DNA of 64,000 nucleotides from Jeotgalibaca sp052266715 (GTDB lineage Bacteria; Bacillota; Bacilli; Lactobacillales; Aerococcaceae): assembly GCA_052266715.1 (NCBI GenBank), contig JBQPRB010000003.1, one strand, 5' to 3'. This document shows positions 17,122-25,556 of the stretch, piece after piece. Position 1 is the stretch's first letter. Each line of letters begins with the position of its first letter. Position numbers and translations under genes: made by a program. Under the pieces are notes generated by a model. That model ran no database searches, was not told the origin of the DNA, and was given only the letters and a program-made list of their open reading frames with translations.

Positions 17122-19240
17122 GCAAATGACCTTCCAGGAAAAAATTGGCCAGCTCGTGCAAGTCAGCCCGCACTTCCTGGATGAAAATCCGGAAGAAGGC
17201 ACCTTGACCGGTCCGTTACAAAATGTGATTTTGGCGGAAGAAGACCGCTTTGTCGTCGGGTCGACGTTGAATACCCAAACCCGGGAACAAGCGGCTGCGA
17301 TTCAGAAACGCTTTTTGGAAAAAAGCCGCTTGAAAATCCCGTTGTTATTGATGGCGGATGTCATTCACGGCTACCGGACCATTTTCCCGATTCCGCTTGC
17401 GCTTGGCGCCAGTTGGAATCCAGCCCTGATTGAGGAAATGGCCGCATTATCAGCCAAGGAAGCCAGCAGTGAAGGGATTCAGGTCACTTTTTCCCCGATG
17501 GTTGACTTGGTGCGTGATCCGCGCTGGGGACGGGTGCTGGAGAGTACCGGTGAAGATCCTTATTTGAATCAGGTTTACGCAGAAGCATTCGTTACGGGCT
17601 ATCAAGGGACAGATCTGGAAAAGGATCATGAGAAGATTGCGGCCTGTGTCAAACATTTTGTCGGCTACGGCTGGGCTGAAGCTGGACGGGACTACAACCG
17701 CGTCGATATGTCGGAAGTGGAACTGCATCAAAATCATTTGCCCGCTTTTCAAGCTGCCATCGAGGCCGGGGCCAAATTGGTGATGACTTCTTTCAACGTC
17801 TTCAACGGCACGCCGGTCACGGCCAACAAACCGCTCCTCGAAACGGTTTTGCGGGAACAGCTGGGCTTTGATGGGGTCATCATTTCCGATTGGAATGCAG
17901 TCGGCGAACTGATCAATCATGGGGTGGCCGAAGACCATACCCAGGCAGCCCAACTGGCGGTGGCGGCGGGAATCGATATCGACATGACGTCCTACAGTTA
18001 CATCCATGCCCAGGAAGAACTCGCTCCTTTACAGGAAGCAATTGATGCATCCGTGTGGCGCGTGTTGAATTTGAAGAATGATTTAGGTTTGTTTGAGAAT
18101 CCTTATCGGGGCCTGACCGAAGAACCGGTTGATACCGAAGCTTTGCGGGGTGAAGCCCGTAAGTTGGCCAGCCAAACACTGGTATTGTTGGAGAACCACG
18201 ACCAAACATTGCCACTCAAAGCGGATAATGCCATCGGCTTGGTGGGGCCATTTTCCCAAAGTCAGGATGTGCTGGGTTCCTGGTCCTTAATGGGTGACCC
18301 ATCCCAAAGCGTGACTCTGGAAGCGGGAATGAAGCCCTATGCTCGCCAGTTGCAGGTAGCACCGGTCGCGGAAACGACCGCCATCTCAGCATCCGAATGG
18401 CAAGCCATCCACAACGTGTTCGCCACCAGTGAAACTTTGGTGGTGGCTCTGGGTGAAGCCAGCCGCGAATCCGGCGAGGGTGCCAGCAAGTCCGACATCA
18501 CCCTGCATCCGGTCCAAATCGAGTTGTTGAAACAAGCCCACGCCACCGGCAAGAAAGTCGTGACTGTGCTCTTTAACGGCCGGCCGCTGGATTTGCGAGC
18601 GGTCAAACAGTATTCCGATGCCGTCCTGGAGGCTTGGTTCCCCGGGACAGAAGCAGGGAATGCCGTGGCGGATGTCTTGTTCGGTGCCGTCAACCCGAGC
18701 GGGAAATTGTCCATGTCTTTCCCGTACACGACCGGCCAAATTCCGGTTTATTACAACCAGATCCGTACCGGCCGTCCACTGACCGAGGAAACAAAAGGCT
18801 ACCAATATGTATCACGCTATTTGGATATCCCGAACGAACCGTTGTATCCTTTCGGGTACGGAAAAAGCTACGCTACATTTGAGTTGCGGGAAATCGAACA
18901 GAGTACGACCGAACTCGATCCGGATGGCGAAATCCATTTCAGCGGCCTTATCAAGAACACGAGTAATTACGACGGGACGGAAACCATCCAACTTTATATC
19001 CATGATCAAGTCGCGACCGTGTCACGGCCAGTCAAGGAGTTGAAAAAGTTCCAAAAAATCACGGTTCCGGCGCAAAGTGAAGCACCATTCACGTTCACTT
19101 TGATCGAAGCTGATTTGCGTTACATCCATCCCGACTTATCAAACCACGCCGACCCCGGTCTGTTTGACGTCTTTATCGGGACGGATAGTCTTGCCGAAAA
19201 GGTGGGCACATTCAAGTTACTAGAAGGAGGAAAAGGTTAA
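17090..19240 (+). CDS. GH3 beta-glucosidase
   Basis: A 716-residue GH3 enzyme without a signal peptide. Order: TIM barrel (KIPLLLMADVIHGYRT, VKHFVGYGWAEAGRDYN, nucleophile D267 in GVIISDWNA), alpha/beta sandwich (GEASRESGEGASKSD, likely acid/base Glu in this loop) and a C-terminal fibronectin III-like domain. It would hydrolyse sophorose or other beta-glucosides, as the Listeria GH3 neighbour of a GH94 does. The start is GTG 17090 with AAGGAGGAG upstream; it overlaps the ROK gene by 32 bp. The GH1 gene overlaps its stop (TAATG). Confidence 0.85.
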   Translation: MEKTKLRHLFEQMTFQEKIGQLVQVSPHFLDENPEEGTLTGPLQNVILAEEDRFVVGSTLNTQTREQAAAIQKRFLEKSRLKIPLLLMADVIHGYRTIFPIPLALGASWNPALIEEMAALSAKEASSEGIQVTFSPMVDLVRDPRWGRVLESTGEDPYLNQVYAEAFVTGYQGTDLEKDHEKIAACVKHFVGYGWAEAGRDYNRVDMSEVELHQNHLPAFQAAIEAGAKLVMTSFNVFNGTPVTANKPLLETVLREQLGFDGVIISDWNAVGELINHGVAEDHTQAAQLAVAAGIDIDMTSYSYIHAQEELAPLQEAIDASVWRVLNLKNDLGLFENPYRGLTEEPVDTEALRGEARKLASQTLVLLENHDQTLPLKADNAIGLVGPFSQSQDVLGSWSLMGDPSQSVTLEAGMKPYARQLQVAPVAETTAISASEWQAIHNVFATSETLVVALGEASRESGEGASKSDITLHPVQIELLKQAHATGKKVVTVLFNGRPLDLRAVKQYSDAVLEAWFPGTEAGNAVADVLFGAVNPSGKLSMSFPYTTGQIPVYYNQIRTGRPLTEETKGYQYVSRYLDIPNEPLYPFGYGKSYATFELREIEQSTTELDPDGEIHFSGLIKNTSNYDGTETIQLYIHDQVATVSRPVKELKKFQKITVPAQSEAPFTFTLIEADLRYIHPDLSNHADPGLFDVFIGTDSLAEKVGTFKLLEGGKG

Positions 19241-20676
19241 TGAAGGGTTTCAAGCATGATTTTCTTTGGGGTGGCGCCGTTGCGGCCAACCAAATCGAGG
19301 GTGGCTGGAATGAAGGTGGCAAAGGTATTTCAACCGCTGATGTCATCAGCGGCGGCTCCAATACGACGGCCCGGAAAATAACGGACGGGGTGGTGCCCGA
19401 GTATCATTACCCAAGCCACGAAGCGGTTGATTTCTACCACCGTTACAAGGAAGACATTGCCTTGTTCGCGGAAATGGGCTTCAAGAGTTTCCGGACCTCC
19501 ATCGCCTGGAGCCGCATTTTCCCATTGGGGGACGAAACCGAACCGAACGAGGCGGGTTTGCAGTTTTACGATGACCTGTTTGATGAATTGCTGAAATACG
19601 GGATTGAACCGGTCGTGACCTTGTCCCATTTTGAAATTCCTTATCATCTTTACAAGCAATACGGCGGTTTCCGCAACAAGCAGCTGATTGATTTCTTTGC
19701 CCATTATGCGGAAACGGTGTTCGAACGCTACCGTGACAAGGTGAAGTACTGGATGACGTTCAACGAAATCAACAACCAGGCAGATGGTTACCATCCCCTG
19801 CATGTGTTTAACAACTCGGCCATCATTTTCGAAGAGGGCGAAAACAAAGCAGAAGTGGTTTACCAAGCGAGTTTGAACGAACTAATCGCCAGCGCCAAAG
19901 CCGTCAAAATTGGCCACCGCATCAATCCCGATTTCCAGATTGGTTGCATGATGGCCTATGTCCCGGTTTATCCGTATTCTTCCAATCCAGATGACATGAT
20001 GGCAGCCGTAAAGGCCATGGACCGCCGTTTCTTCTACAATGACATCCATGTCCGCGGCGAAATCCCAGGTTACGTTTTGAAAATCTGGGAAAAGGAAGGC
20101 TATCAGATTGACTATACGGAAGAGGAGTTGCAAATCCTGCGCGAAGGGACAGTGGACTACATCGGTTTAAGCTATTACATGTCCAATACCGTGACCGCCT
20201 TGGAGAATGTCCCGGGTAGACAGGATGGGGCGATTGATGGCTTGAAGTTGACCGACAACCCCTATCTCGAAAAAAGTGACTGGGACTGGCCGATTGACCC
20301 GGTTGGTTTGCGTTATATCCTGAATGTCTTGAGCGAACGCTACAACCTGCCTTTGTTTATTGTGGAAAATGGTTTTGGTGCATACGACACGGTTGAGGCG
20401 GATGGCACCATTCAGGACGACTACCGCATCCATTATTTGCGTGAACACATCAAGCAAATGAAACAGGCCGTTGAAGAAGATGGCGTTGACCTGATCGGCT
20501 ACACACCTTGGGGCTGCATCGACATCGTCAGTTTTTCCACCGGTGAAATGGAGAAGCGCTATGGATTCATTTACGTCGATAAAGACAACCAAGGCGAAGG
20601 GACCCTAGACCGCAAGAAAAAGGCGTCTTTCGATTGGTACAAGGAAGTGATTGCCTCGAACGGGGAAAACTTGTAA
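19240..20676 (+). CDS. bglA: GH1 6-phospho-beta-glucosidase
   Basis: A 478-residue GH1 enzyme. Acid/base E176 (WMTFNEINNQ) and nucleophile E376 (IVENGFGAYD) are in place. The end of the protein, CIDIVSFSTGEMEKRYGF and KKKASFDWYKEVIASNGE, matches the phosphate-binding loop of 6-phospho-beta-glucosidases rather than plain beta-glucosidases. That is unusual in an ABC-fed operon, since 6-phosphates normally come from PTS uptake; the ROK kinase upstream could supply them. It is the last gene of the operon, with a strong terminator after it. Confidence 0.85.
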   Translation: MKGFKHDFLWGGAVAANQIEGGWNEGGKGISTADVISGGSNTTARKITDGVVPEYHYPSHEAVDFYHRYKEDIALFAEMGFKSFRTSIAWSRIFPLGDETEPNEAGLQFYDDLFDELLKYGIEPVVTLSHFEIPYHLYKQYGGFRNKQLIDFFAHYAETVFERYRDKVKYWMTFNEINNQADGYHPLHVFNNSAIIFEEGENKAEVVYQASLNELIASAKAVKIGHRINPDFQIGCMMAYVPVYPYSSNPDDMMAAVKAMDRRFFYNDIHVRGEIPGYVLKIWEKEGYQIDYTEEELQILREGTVDYIGLSYYMSNTVTALENVPGRQDGAIDGLKLTDNPYLEKSDWDWPIDPVGLRYILNVLSERYNLPLFIVENGFGAYDTVEADGTIQDDYRIHYLREHIKQMKQAVEEDGVDLIGYTPWGCIDIVSFSTGEMEKRYGFIYVDKDNQGEGTLDRKKKASFDWYKEVIASNGENL

Positions 20677-20685
20677 CGATGATCG

Positions 20686-20717
20686 ACTCGGCAGCAAATT
20701 CGCTGCCGAGTTTTTTT
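20686..20717 (+). terminator. Terminator of the beta-oligoglucan operon
   Basis: ACTCGGCAGC and GCTGCCGAGT pair perfectly over AAATTC and lead into seven Ts. The arm CTCGGCAG is also the core of the repeat arrays at 7737, 31871 and 39175. Confidence 0.9.
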
Positions 20718-20804
20718 GGGTTCGCCAAACCCTTTAAATTGCTTTCATCCCTCATTTAATATAAATTTAATCCAATACGATTAACGAAAGGAGCACCCAT
20801 CTTT

Positions 20805-22049
20805 ATGTCAATTGGCTATGCCTGTTTAAATATCGGGACGCCGGGTACAAACGTCCGCGCCGTCACGATGAAATTCGCCACCCCGGAAAAACTGACCGAG
20901 GTAACTGCACACAACCTGGCCTCACTCGAGCGCATGGTTGATTATAACCACGAAAATAATATCAAACTATTCCGGATCAGTTCCGACCTGATTCCATTTG
21001 GCTCGAGCCCCGTTAATGAACTCGACTGGCGCGTGATTCATCAAGAGGATTTCCATAGAATCGGTGCCAAAATCAAAAAAAATGGCCTACGCGTTTCCAT
21101 GCATCCGGGCCAATATACCGTTTTGAACTCCCCAAGTGATGACGTCGTTAACCGTACCATTGCGGATCTGATTTACCACGACCAAGTGCTCACTGCGCTT
21201 GGAACCAACCGCACCAGTAAAATTATTCTGCACGTGGGAGGGGTATACGGTGATAAGCCAGTTGCGATGGAGCGATTCGCTCTCAATTTCCAGCGCCTGC
21301 CGCAATCCGTCAAGGACCGCCTCATCATCGAAAATGACGAACGTTCCTATAATATTGAAGAAGTGCTGGTTCTGGCTAACCAACTGAAAATACCGGCCGT
21401 ATTCGATAATCTGCATCACGCGATCAACCAACCGCCAACACCGGCGCCGGACAGCTATTGGATCGCAGAAGTCGCCAAAACCTGGCAGCCCGAAGACGGC
21501 AAGCAAAAAATTCATTATTCCCAACAGGATCCGACCAAGCAACCCGGTGCCCATACCCAAACAATCGCGCTTGAAACGTTTCTGGATTTCTACAGCGAAT
21601 TACCCGATCAAACCATTGATATCATGCTGGAAGTCAAGGATAAAAACCTGTCCGCCGTTAAATGTGTCAACGCCTTGACCGATACACCCCAAATCAAATT
21701 TTTGGAAAAAGAGTGGGGTAGATACAAATATGCCATCCTGGAAAAATCGCCAGCTGCTTATCAAGCTATCCGCACGTTATTAAAAGATAAATCAGCTTAC
21801 CCGGTGCGCGAATTCTATCAGTTAATCGAAACAACGTTAGCTGATTCAAGCGCGAACCCCGGCTACATTGAGAATGCGGCCGAACACGTTTGGGGCTACT
21901 TCAAGGACCAAGCGACTCCAGCCGAGCGCAAACAATTTGAACGCAACTTGGCTAAAGGCGCACCCGCACCAATCAAACGCCAGCTGCTCAAGCTGGCAAC
22001 CAAATACGAAGTCGATTATCTTTTGCAATCATTATACTTATACCTTTAG
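20805..22049 (+). CDS. uvsE: UV damage endonuclease UvsE
   Basis: A 414-residue TIM-barrel nuclease of the UVDE family, which nicks DNA 5' of pyrimidine dimers. Key sequence blocks: IGYACLNIG at the start, FRISSDLIPFGSS, RVSMHPGQYTVLNSP, ILHVGGVYGDK, IIENDERSYN and VFDNLHHAIN, which supply the metal-binding His, Glu and Asp residues. The last 90 residues (about 325-414) go beyond the usual catalytic barrel and are helical and charged. GAAAGGAG precedes the start. Eleven bases separate it from the next gene, so the two may be cotranscribed. Confidence 0.9.
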   Translation: MSIGYACLNIGTPGTNVRAVTMKFATPEKLTEVTAHNLASLERMVDYNHENNIKLFRISSDLIPFGSSPVNELDWRVIHQEDFHRIGAKIKKNGLRVSMHPGQYTVLNSPSDDVVNRTIADLIYHDQVLTALGTNRTSKIILHVGGVYGDKPVAMERFALNFQRLPQSVKDRLIIENDERSYNIEEVLVLANQLKIPAVFDNLHHAINQPPTPAPDSYWIAEVAKTWQPEDGKQKIHYSQQDPTKQPGAHTQTIALETFLDFYSELPDQTIDIMLEVKDKNLSAVKCVNALTDTPQIKFLEKEWGRYKYAILEKSPAAYQAIRTLLKDKSAYPVREFYQLIETTLADSSANPGYIENAAEHVWGYFKDQATPAERKQFERNLAKGAPAPIKRQLLKLATKYEVDYLLQSLYLYL

Positions 22050-22060
22050 GAGGCCACACC

Positions 22061-23020
22061 ATGAAATGGGCAATACTGGGAGCAGGCAACATCGCCAATG
22101 ATTTCGCACGTTCTTTCAAAACTGACAAGGCCGAGCTTTACGCCGTTGCATCCCGTTCCAAAGAAAAAGCAGCCGCATTTGCCGACCAATATAAGATTCC
22201 TGTCAGCTACGGCAGCTATGAAGAAATGCTCGCCGACGCTACCATCGACGCCGTCTATATCGCGACACCTCACAGCCACCATTACAAGCAGATCAAGCAA
22301 TGCCTGAATGCCGGTAAGCACGTCTTTTCCGAAAAAGTCATGGTGACAAGCCGCGCCCAACTCGACGAAGTCATCCAGCTCGCGGCCGACAAGAACCTGT
22401 ATTTGGCCGAAGCCATGACCATTTTCCATGTCCCGCTTTACCCGAAACTCAAACAGTGGATTGCGGAGCACGACCTTGGCAAACTCAAATACATCCACGC
22501 GCCATACGGAGCCTTCAAACCCGAAGACTCCCCGATGTATTTCTACAAACCCGAGCTAGCGGGCGGCGCACTCTTCGACATCGGAACTTACGCGCTCACA
22601 TTCGCACTCGAGTTCATGACCAGCCAACCTGACGAAATCCTGACTTTCGGCAACCTACACGAAACCGGAGTCGATGAAACCTCCGTCATTCTTTTGAAAA
22701 ATAAAGAAAAAGAACTGGCAACCATTACCTTATCTTTTGGTACCGACCTCCCACATGTAGGCGTCGTTGCGTTCCAAAAAGGTTACCTGGAAATACCGGG
22801 CTACACCCGCGCTAACCAAGCTACTTTTACGGACCTACAAGGAAACAAAACAGTGATTGAGACAACCGATACCGCCCATGCCTTCACTCATGAAATCAAT
22901 AATTTCACCAATATGGTGCTGGAAAAGGGTGCTAACCCCACTCTCGCCAAAACAAAAAATGTCATGACTATTATGGATACGGTTCGGGCCGAATGGGGAC
23001 TGGTTTATCCGTTCGATTAA
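22061..23020 (+). CDS. Gfo/Idh/MocA-family oxidoreductase
   Basis: A 319-residue NAD(P)-dependent oxidoreductase. Rossmann start MKWAILGAGNIANDFARSF, then VYIATPHSHHYKQIKQCLNAGKHVFSEK with the conserved Lys in place (EKV), and the C-terminal beta-sheet domain beginning near residue 125. GGALFDIGTYALTF is the typical substrate-site helix. It probably oxidises or reduces a sugar or polyol; the substrate is unknown. TTAGGAGG lies 7 bases before the ATG. An inverted-repeat array follows the stop. Confidence 0.85.
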   Translation: MKWAILGAGNIANDFARSFKTDKAELYAVASRSKEKAAAFADQYKIPVSYGSYEEMLADATIDAVYIATPHSHHYKQIKQCLNAGKHVFSEKVMVTSRAQLDEVIQLAADKNLYLAEAMTIFHVPLYPKLKQWIAEHDLGKLKYIHAPYGAFKPEDSPMYFYKPELAGGALFDIGTYALTFALEFMTSQPDEILTFGNLHETGVDETSVILLKNKEKELATITLSFGTDLPHVGVVAFQKGYLEIPGYTRANQATFTDLQGNKTVIETTDTAHAFTHEINNFTNMVLEKGANPTLAKTKNVMTIMDTVRAEWGLVYPFD

Positions 23021-23037
23021 ATTATTATGGACCACCT

Positions 23038-23182
23038 ACTCTGAATACTCGTTGGCTGTATAAGGTCAAGTGTGCAGAGAAAGGGGTCCTTCTCTGCGCG
23101 CTCCCGATACGAAGCTTTCCGAGCATGCAGACTTTCGCAAATAGTCTGCATACTCGGAATAATATTCATGAATGTATGCAGA
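23038..23182. repeat. Inverted half-site array, TGCAGA type, 51-53-bp pitch, at the 3' end of NERD gene 1
   Basis: Half-sites alternate: TCTGAA 23040 (-), TGCAGA 23073 (+), TCTGCG 23093 (-), TGCAGA 23126 (+), TCTGCA 23145 (-), TGCAGA 23177 (+). Steps are 33, 20, 33, 19 and 32 bp. Inner pairs make hairpins (GCAGAGAA/TTCTCTGC; CCGAGCATGCAGACT with AGTCTGCATACTCGG, one mismatch). The outermost TCTGAATAC and GTATGCAGA also pair, with one mismatch. It fills the gap between two convergent stop codons. Confidence 0.65.
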
Positions 23183-23184
23183 TT

Positions 23185-24039
23185 TTACTGTTTTAAGTAA
23201 TCATGAATCATTCTTTTTGAAAATATTTTGTCGCACCACAAATAAATTTGATGGACGCGTTGTTTTTCTGGTGGAAATAAAGTATCTAATTCTAGAATTG
23301 TCCGTTCTAAACTGTTTCGTTTATGTTCAAATATGTTGCATCTTGGGCAAGTTAATCGTAGAAAACTGTACTCAACCATCCGAACCCGACACTCCCCACA
23401 AAGTACCCCACCCGCTACATCCTCCACACAGTACTTAGCCAACGGCTGATATGGATTATTCACAACATGGTGATTAGCCAATCGCTGACCCAACCGGACA
23501 TCACTATCCTGCAAAAATCCGCCCGACCGAATCCGTAATTCGTTTAAATAACCTTGCACCTGATGCGGCAACAACACCGGATCATCCCGCCGCAACCCAT
23601 ACAAACTTACGCCCGTTCCCACAAATACTAATCGTGATTCTACCCGAACCGATACCCGCATCGACCGCAACAATTCTTCCAGCAACATCCGGGATCTCTT
23701 TAGCTGCGCCAACGGACAGGCTGATAGACCCACAAAATCCCCATCCATTAAGTCAAACGCCCCCATCCAATTTTTTACTTCAAACAAATAAACCACACCA
23801 TCACAAATATATAAAGCATCAATCTGGCACAACTTTCCACCAACAACCAACACCAAATCATTCAACCGCACCGCACAATCATCAATCCAGGCACCCAATT
23901 CATCAAAGCTGCACTCACCAACCTGGCCCGATTCCGAATTCCGCAGCTGTCGCTCCAGCCTCGGCGAAAACACCATCCGTCCCTGTAGCGCACGCAATAC
24001 CCGAAGCTCAACCGCCATTTCCCGTTTTTTCATCAACAT
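23185..24039 (-). CDS. NERD-domain protein with C-terminal zinc ribbon (paralogue 1)
   Basis: A 284-residue protein. Residues about 45-160 form a NERD (nuclease-related) domain with the restriction-like residues in order: Glu in GEC, Asp in CQIDALYI, and ExK in FEVKNW. A four-cysteine ribbon, CGEC then CPRC, lies near residues 215-240, and it ends KIFSKRMIHDYLKQ. No membrane segment. ATG 24039 is chosen because GGGGG sits 7 bases upstream, exactly as in the paralogue at 29509; an ATG six bases earlier is too close. NERD proteins are thought to act on DNA but the role is unknown. Promoter box, start region and 3' repeat array are all shared with the paralogue. Confidence 0.8.
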   Translation of the reverse strand: MLMKKREMAVELRVLRALQGRMVFSPRLERQLRNSESGQVGECSFDELGAWIDDCAVRLNDLVLVVGGKLCQIDALYICDGVVYLFEVKNWMGAFDLMDGDFVGLSACPLAQLKRSRMLLEELLRSMRVSVRVESRLVFVGTGVSLYGLRRDDPVLLPHQVQGYLNELRIRSGGFLQDSDVRLGQRLANHHVVNNPYQPLAKYCVEDVAGGVLCGECRVRMVEYSFLRLTCPRCNIFEHKRNSLERTILELDTLFPPEKQRVHQIYLWCDKIFSKRMIHDYLKQ

Positions 24040-24053
24040 AGCCATTCCCCCTT

Positions 24054-24068
24054 TACATATATATAAGC
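24054..24068 (-). promoter_or_regulatory. Conserved AT-rich promoter box of NERD gene 1
   Basis: Reading the minus strand, GCTTATATATATGTA is identical to 30399-30385 before NERD gene 2, at the same distance from the start. It holds a -10-like TATATAT; no clear -35 is seen. Confidence 0.55.
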
Positions 24069-24136
24069 AAAAAACCTCGAAAAGCTTTTTTTAAAATAAA
24101 AAAATACCCTCTATAGCCTTAAACTGATCATACTTA

Positions 24137-24150
24137 TATAAGCGCTTGCA
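24137..24150 (+). promoter_or_regulatory. cre-like site at the probable promoter of the B12 riboswitch transcript
   Basis: The complement, TGCAAGCGCTTATA, fits the CcpA cre pattern at all but one position. It overlaps the TTATATAA that is the best -10 candidate for the riboswitch RNA, suggesting carbon catabolite control of this unit. Confidence 0.5.
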
Positions 24151-24164
24151 TTTTGCGGAACTTT

Positions 24165-24335
24165 CACCTACAATCAGAGGTGATAGAAGTACCATTCAAA
24201 GACAACCAAGATACGGAAGTTTGGTTAAATCCCAATACGGTCCCGCCACTGTAATCATATGGAGACATATGGAGTCAGATCTTTATCTTGGATTGCTAAT
24301 AATGCAACGTTTGCTGTTTCGAGGTAAAACAGTAT
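24165..24335 (+). ncRNA. Cobalamin (AdoCbl) riboswitch
   Basis: The B12-box region is plain: GGTTAAATCCCAATACGG then TCCCGCCACTGTAA (24231-24256), with AGGTG upstream at 24178 and GAGTCAGATC (about 24271-24281) after the variable arm. These match the conserved core of the cobalamin riboswitch. A terminator follows at 24342-24371, so ligand binding should stop transcription before the ANTAR element and the cobalamin uptake genes. Limits are approximate. Confidence 0.88.
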
Positions 24336-24341
24336 CGTCCC

Positions 24342-24371
24342 AGTCTATGTAATGGCGCATAGGCTTTTTTT
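24342..24371 (+). terminator. Terminator controlled by the cobalamin riboswitch
   Basis: AGTCTATG (24342-24349) pairs with CATAGGCT (24358-24365, one G-U) and is followed by seven Ts, 3' of the aptamer. Confidence 0.8.
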
Positions 24372-24433
24372 GTACTCAAAAAACAGCTTCATTTTTAGCA
24401 AAATGAAGGACCTCTATCAAAAATTAGTAGATG

Positions 24434-24495
24434 GGGACTGGACTTCAAAGATGAAGGTGGGTAACCAATGACGGTTATTCAGTTCCTAATTTTTT
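24434..24495 (+). ncRNA. ANTAR dual-hairpin element (EutV-binding type) after the riboswitch; EutX-like
   Basis: Two short hairpins stand 4 bases apart. P1: CTTC/GAAG with loop AAAGAT (24447-24452). P2: GTAACC/GGTTAT with loop AATGAC (24467-24472). Both loops are hexamers with A at position 1 and G at position 4, the defining features of ANTAR-protein targets. GGGACTG (24434-24440) and CAGTTCC (24480-24486) close the pair and TAATTTTTT follows, which could end a small RNA. A riboswitch plus ANTAR hairpins is the layout of enterococcal/listerial EutX/Rli55, which titrates EutV when B12 is scarce. Confidence 0.75.
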
Positions 24496-24523
24496 ATAAT
24501 ACAAAAATTAGGAGTGAGGAAAA

Positions 24524-24922
24524 ATGAAAAAATATTTATTTTTATTAGCATCTGGATTTATTTTGGCGGGTTGCCAATCACCACAAACGACCGAAGAATC
24601 AATTTCCGAATCAACCATCTCATCAGTTATGGCAGAGACGATTACCGTCACGATGCGCATGTCCATTGATGGTGAAGAAGTTGAGGGTGGCAGCCAAGAA
24701 ATACAAGTCGAAGAGGGCGCTATTCTCCTGGATGTTATGAAAGAGAATTATGACATCGAAGAAACGGACGGATTCATTACGTCCATTGACGGACAGGAAC
24801 AAGATACGGAAGCAGGGAAATATTGGTTATTTGATATAAATGGCGAAATGGCACCAGTGGGCGCAAATGAAACGGAACTCCAAGAGGGAGACGTTGTAGA
24901 ATGGAAACTAGAAGCGATGTAA
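24524..24922 (+). CDS. DUF4430 lipoprotein, candidate cobalamin-binding component
   Basis: A 132-residue lipoprotein: short signal peptide with lipobox LAGC (C17), a Ser/Glu-rich linker to about residue 35, then one DUF4430 domain (EEGAILLDVMKENYDIEETDGF, YWLFDINGE). DUF4430 resembles the C-terminal domain of the animal cobalamin carriers. Gene order under a B12 riboswitch, with the ECF S component overlapping its end, supports a role in capturing cobalamin at the surface. GGAGTGAGG lies just before the ATG, at the end of a CCTAATTTTT/AAAAATTAGG hairpin that might mask it. Confidence 0.8.
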   Translation: MKKYLFLLASGFILAGCQSPQTTEESISESTISSVMAETITVTMRMSIDGEEVEGGSQEIQVEEGAILLDVMKENYDIEETDGFITSIDGQEQDTEAGKYWLFDINGEMAPVGANETELQEGDVVEWKLEAM

Positions 24923-25455
24923 GAAAAAAGAGCCAAAAATTTTCGGTTAAGCGATTAGCTTTATTGGCTATCCTGACAGCCCTTTGTTATGTTGGCAGGA
25001 TTGTCTTTCAATTTATCCCGAATGTCCAACCGATGACGACCATCCTCCTGTTGATAACATTGAATCTCACGATTACGGACGGCTTGATTGTTGCAGCTGC
25101 GTCCCTTATTCTGTCCAATATGGTTTTGGGAATGGGTCCTTGGCTTTTTCCACAACTCATCACGTATTTCCTTTTGCTGGGTTTCGCCGGCATCTTTCTC
25201 AAACCCCTTTATGGGAAGGGGAAGAAAAATACCCGCTTCATTTTTACTGCCTATTCTTTTTTGAACGGCCTGCTGTTCGGATTCATCATCTCCATTTTTT
25301 CTTACAATATGTATGGCATGACCAATTTTTGGGTCTACTATTTAATGGGGATTTCGTTCGACCTCATGCATGCGGCGGGAAATGCTGGTTTCTACTTGAT
25401 CCTGGAACCGATTCTAGCACCGTTGTTACACCACCAAATGCGAAAAATCCATTGA
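24901..25455 (+). CDS. ECF transporter S component, probably for cobalamin
   Basis: A 184-residue membrane protein with about six helices. The N-terminal cytoplasmic RLALLAILTALCYVGRI is typical of ECF S components, which bind a vitamin and share an EcfAA'T module encoded elsewhere. It overlaps the DUF4430 gene by 22 bp and lies under a B12 riboswitch, so cobalamin or cobinamide is the likely substrate (CbrT-like role). No riboflavin, biotin or thiamin signature was recognised. A terminator ends the unit at once. Confidence 0.82.
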   Translation: METRSDVRKKSQKFSVKRLALLAILTALCYVGRIVFQFIPNVQPMTTILLLITLNLTITDGLIVAAASLILSNMVLGMGPWLFPQLITYFLLLGFAGIFLKPLYGKGKKNTRFIFTAYSFLNGLLFGFIISIFSYNMYGMTNFWVYYLMGISFDLMHAAGNAGFYLILEPILAPLLHHQMRKIH

Positions 25456-25479
25456 ACCGAGGATGCTCCTCGGTTTTTT
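25455..25479 (+). terminator. Terminator after the ECF S component gene
   Basis: ACCGAGGA pairs with TCCTCGGT over a short loop and runs into TTTTTT. Confidence 0.85.
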
Positions 25480-25485
25480 CTTGTC

Positions 25486-25514
25486 TTGACTTTTAGAAAA
25501 AATAGAAATAATAT
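25486..25514 (+). promoter_or_regulatory. Promoter of the eutS-eutP-adenosyltransferase unit
   Basis: TTGACT (25486-25491), 17-bp spacer, TAATAT (25509-25514). The eutS start follows 42 bp later. No ANTAR hairpins were recognised in this short leader. Confidence 0.75.
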
Positions 25515-25556
25515 GAGGGTGTGTGTTGCGCTTTCATATTGAAATGAGGGGCAAGT

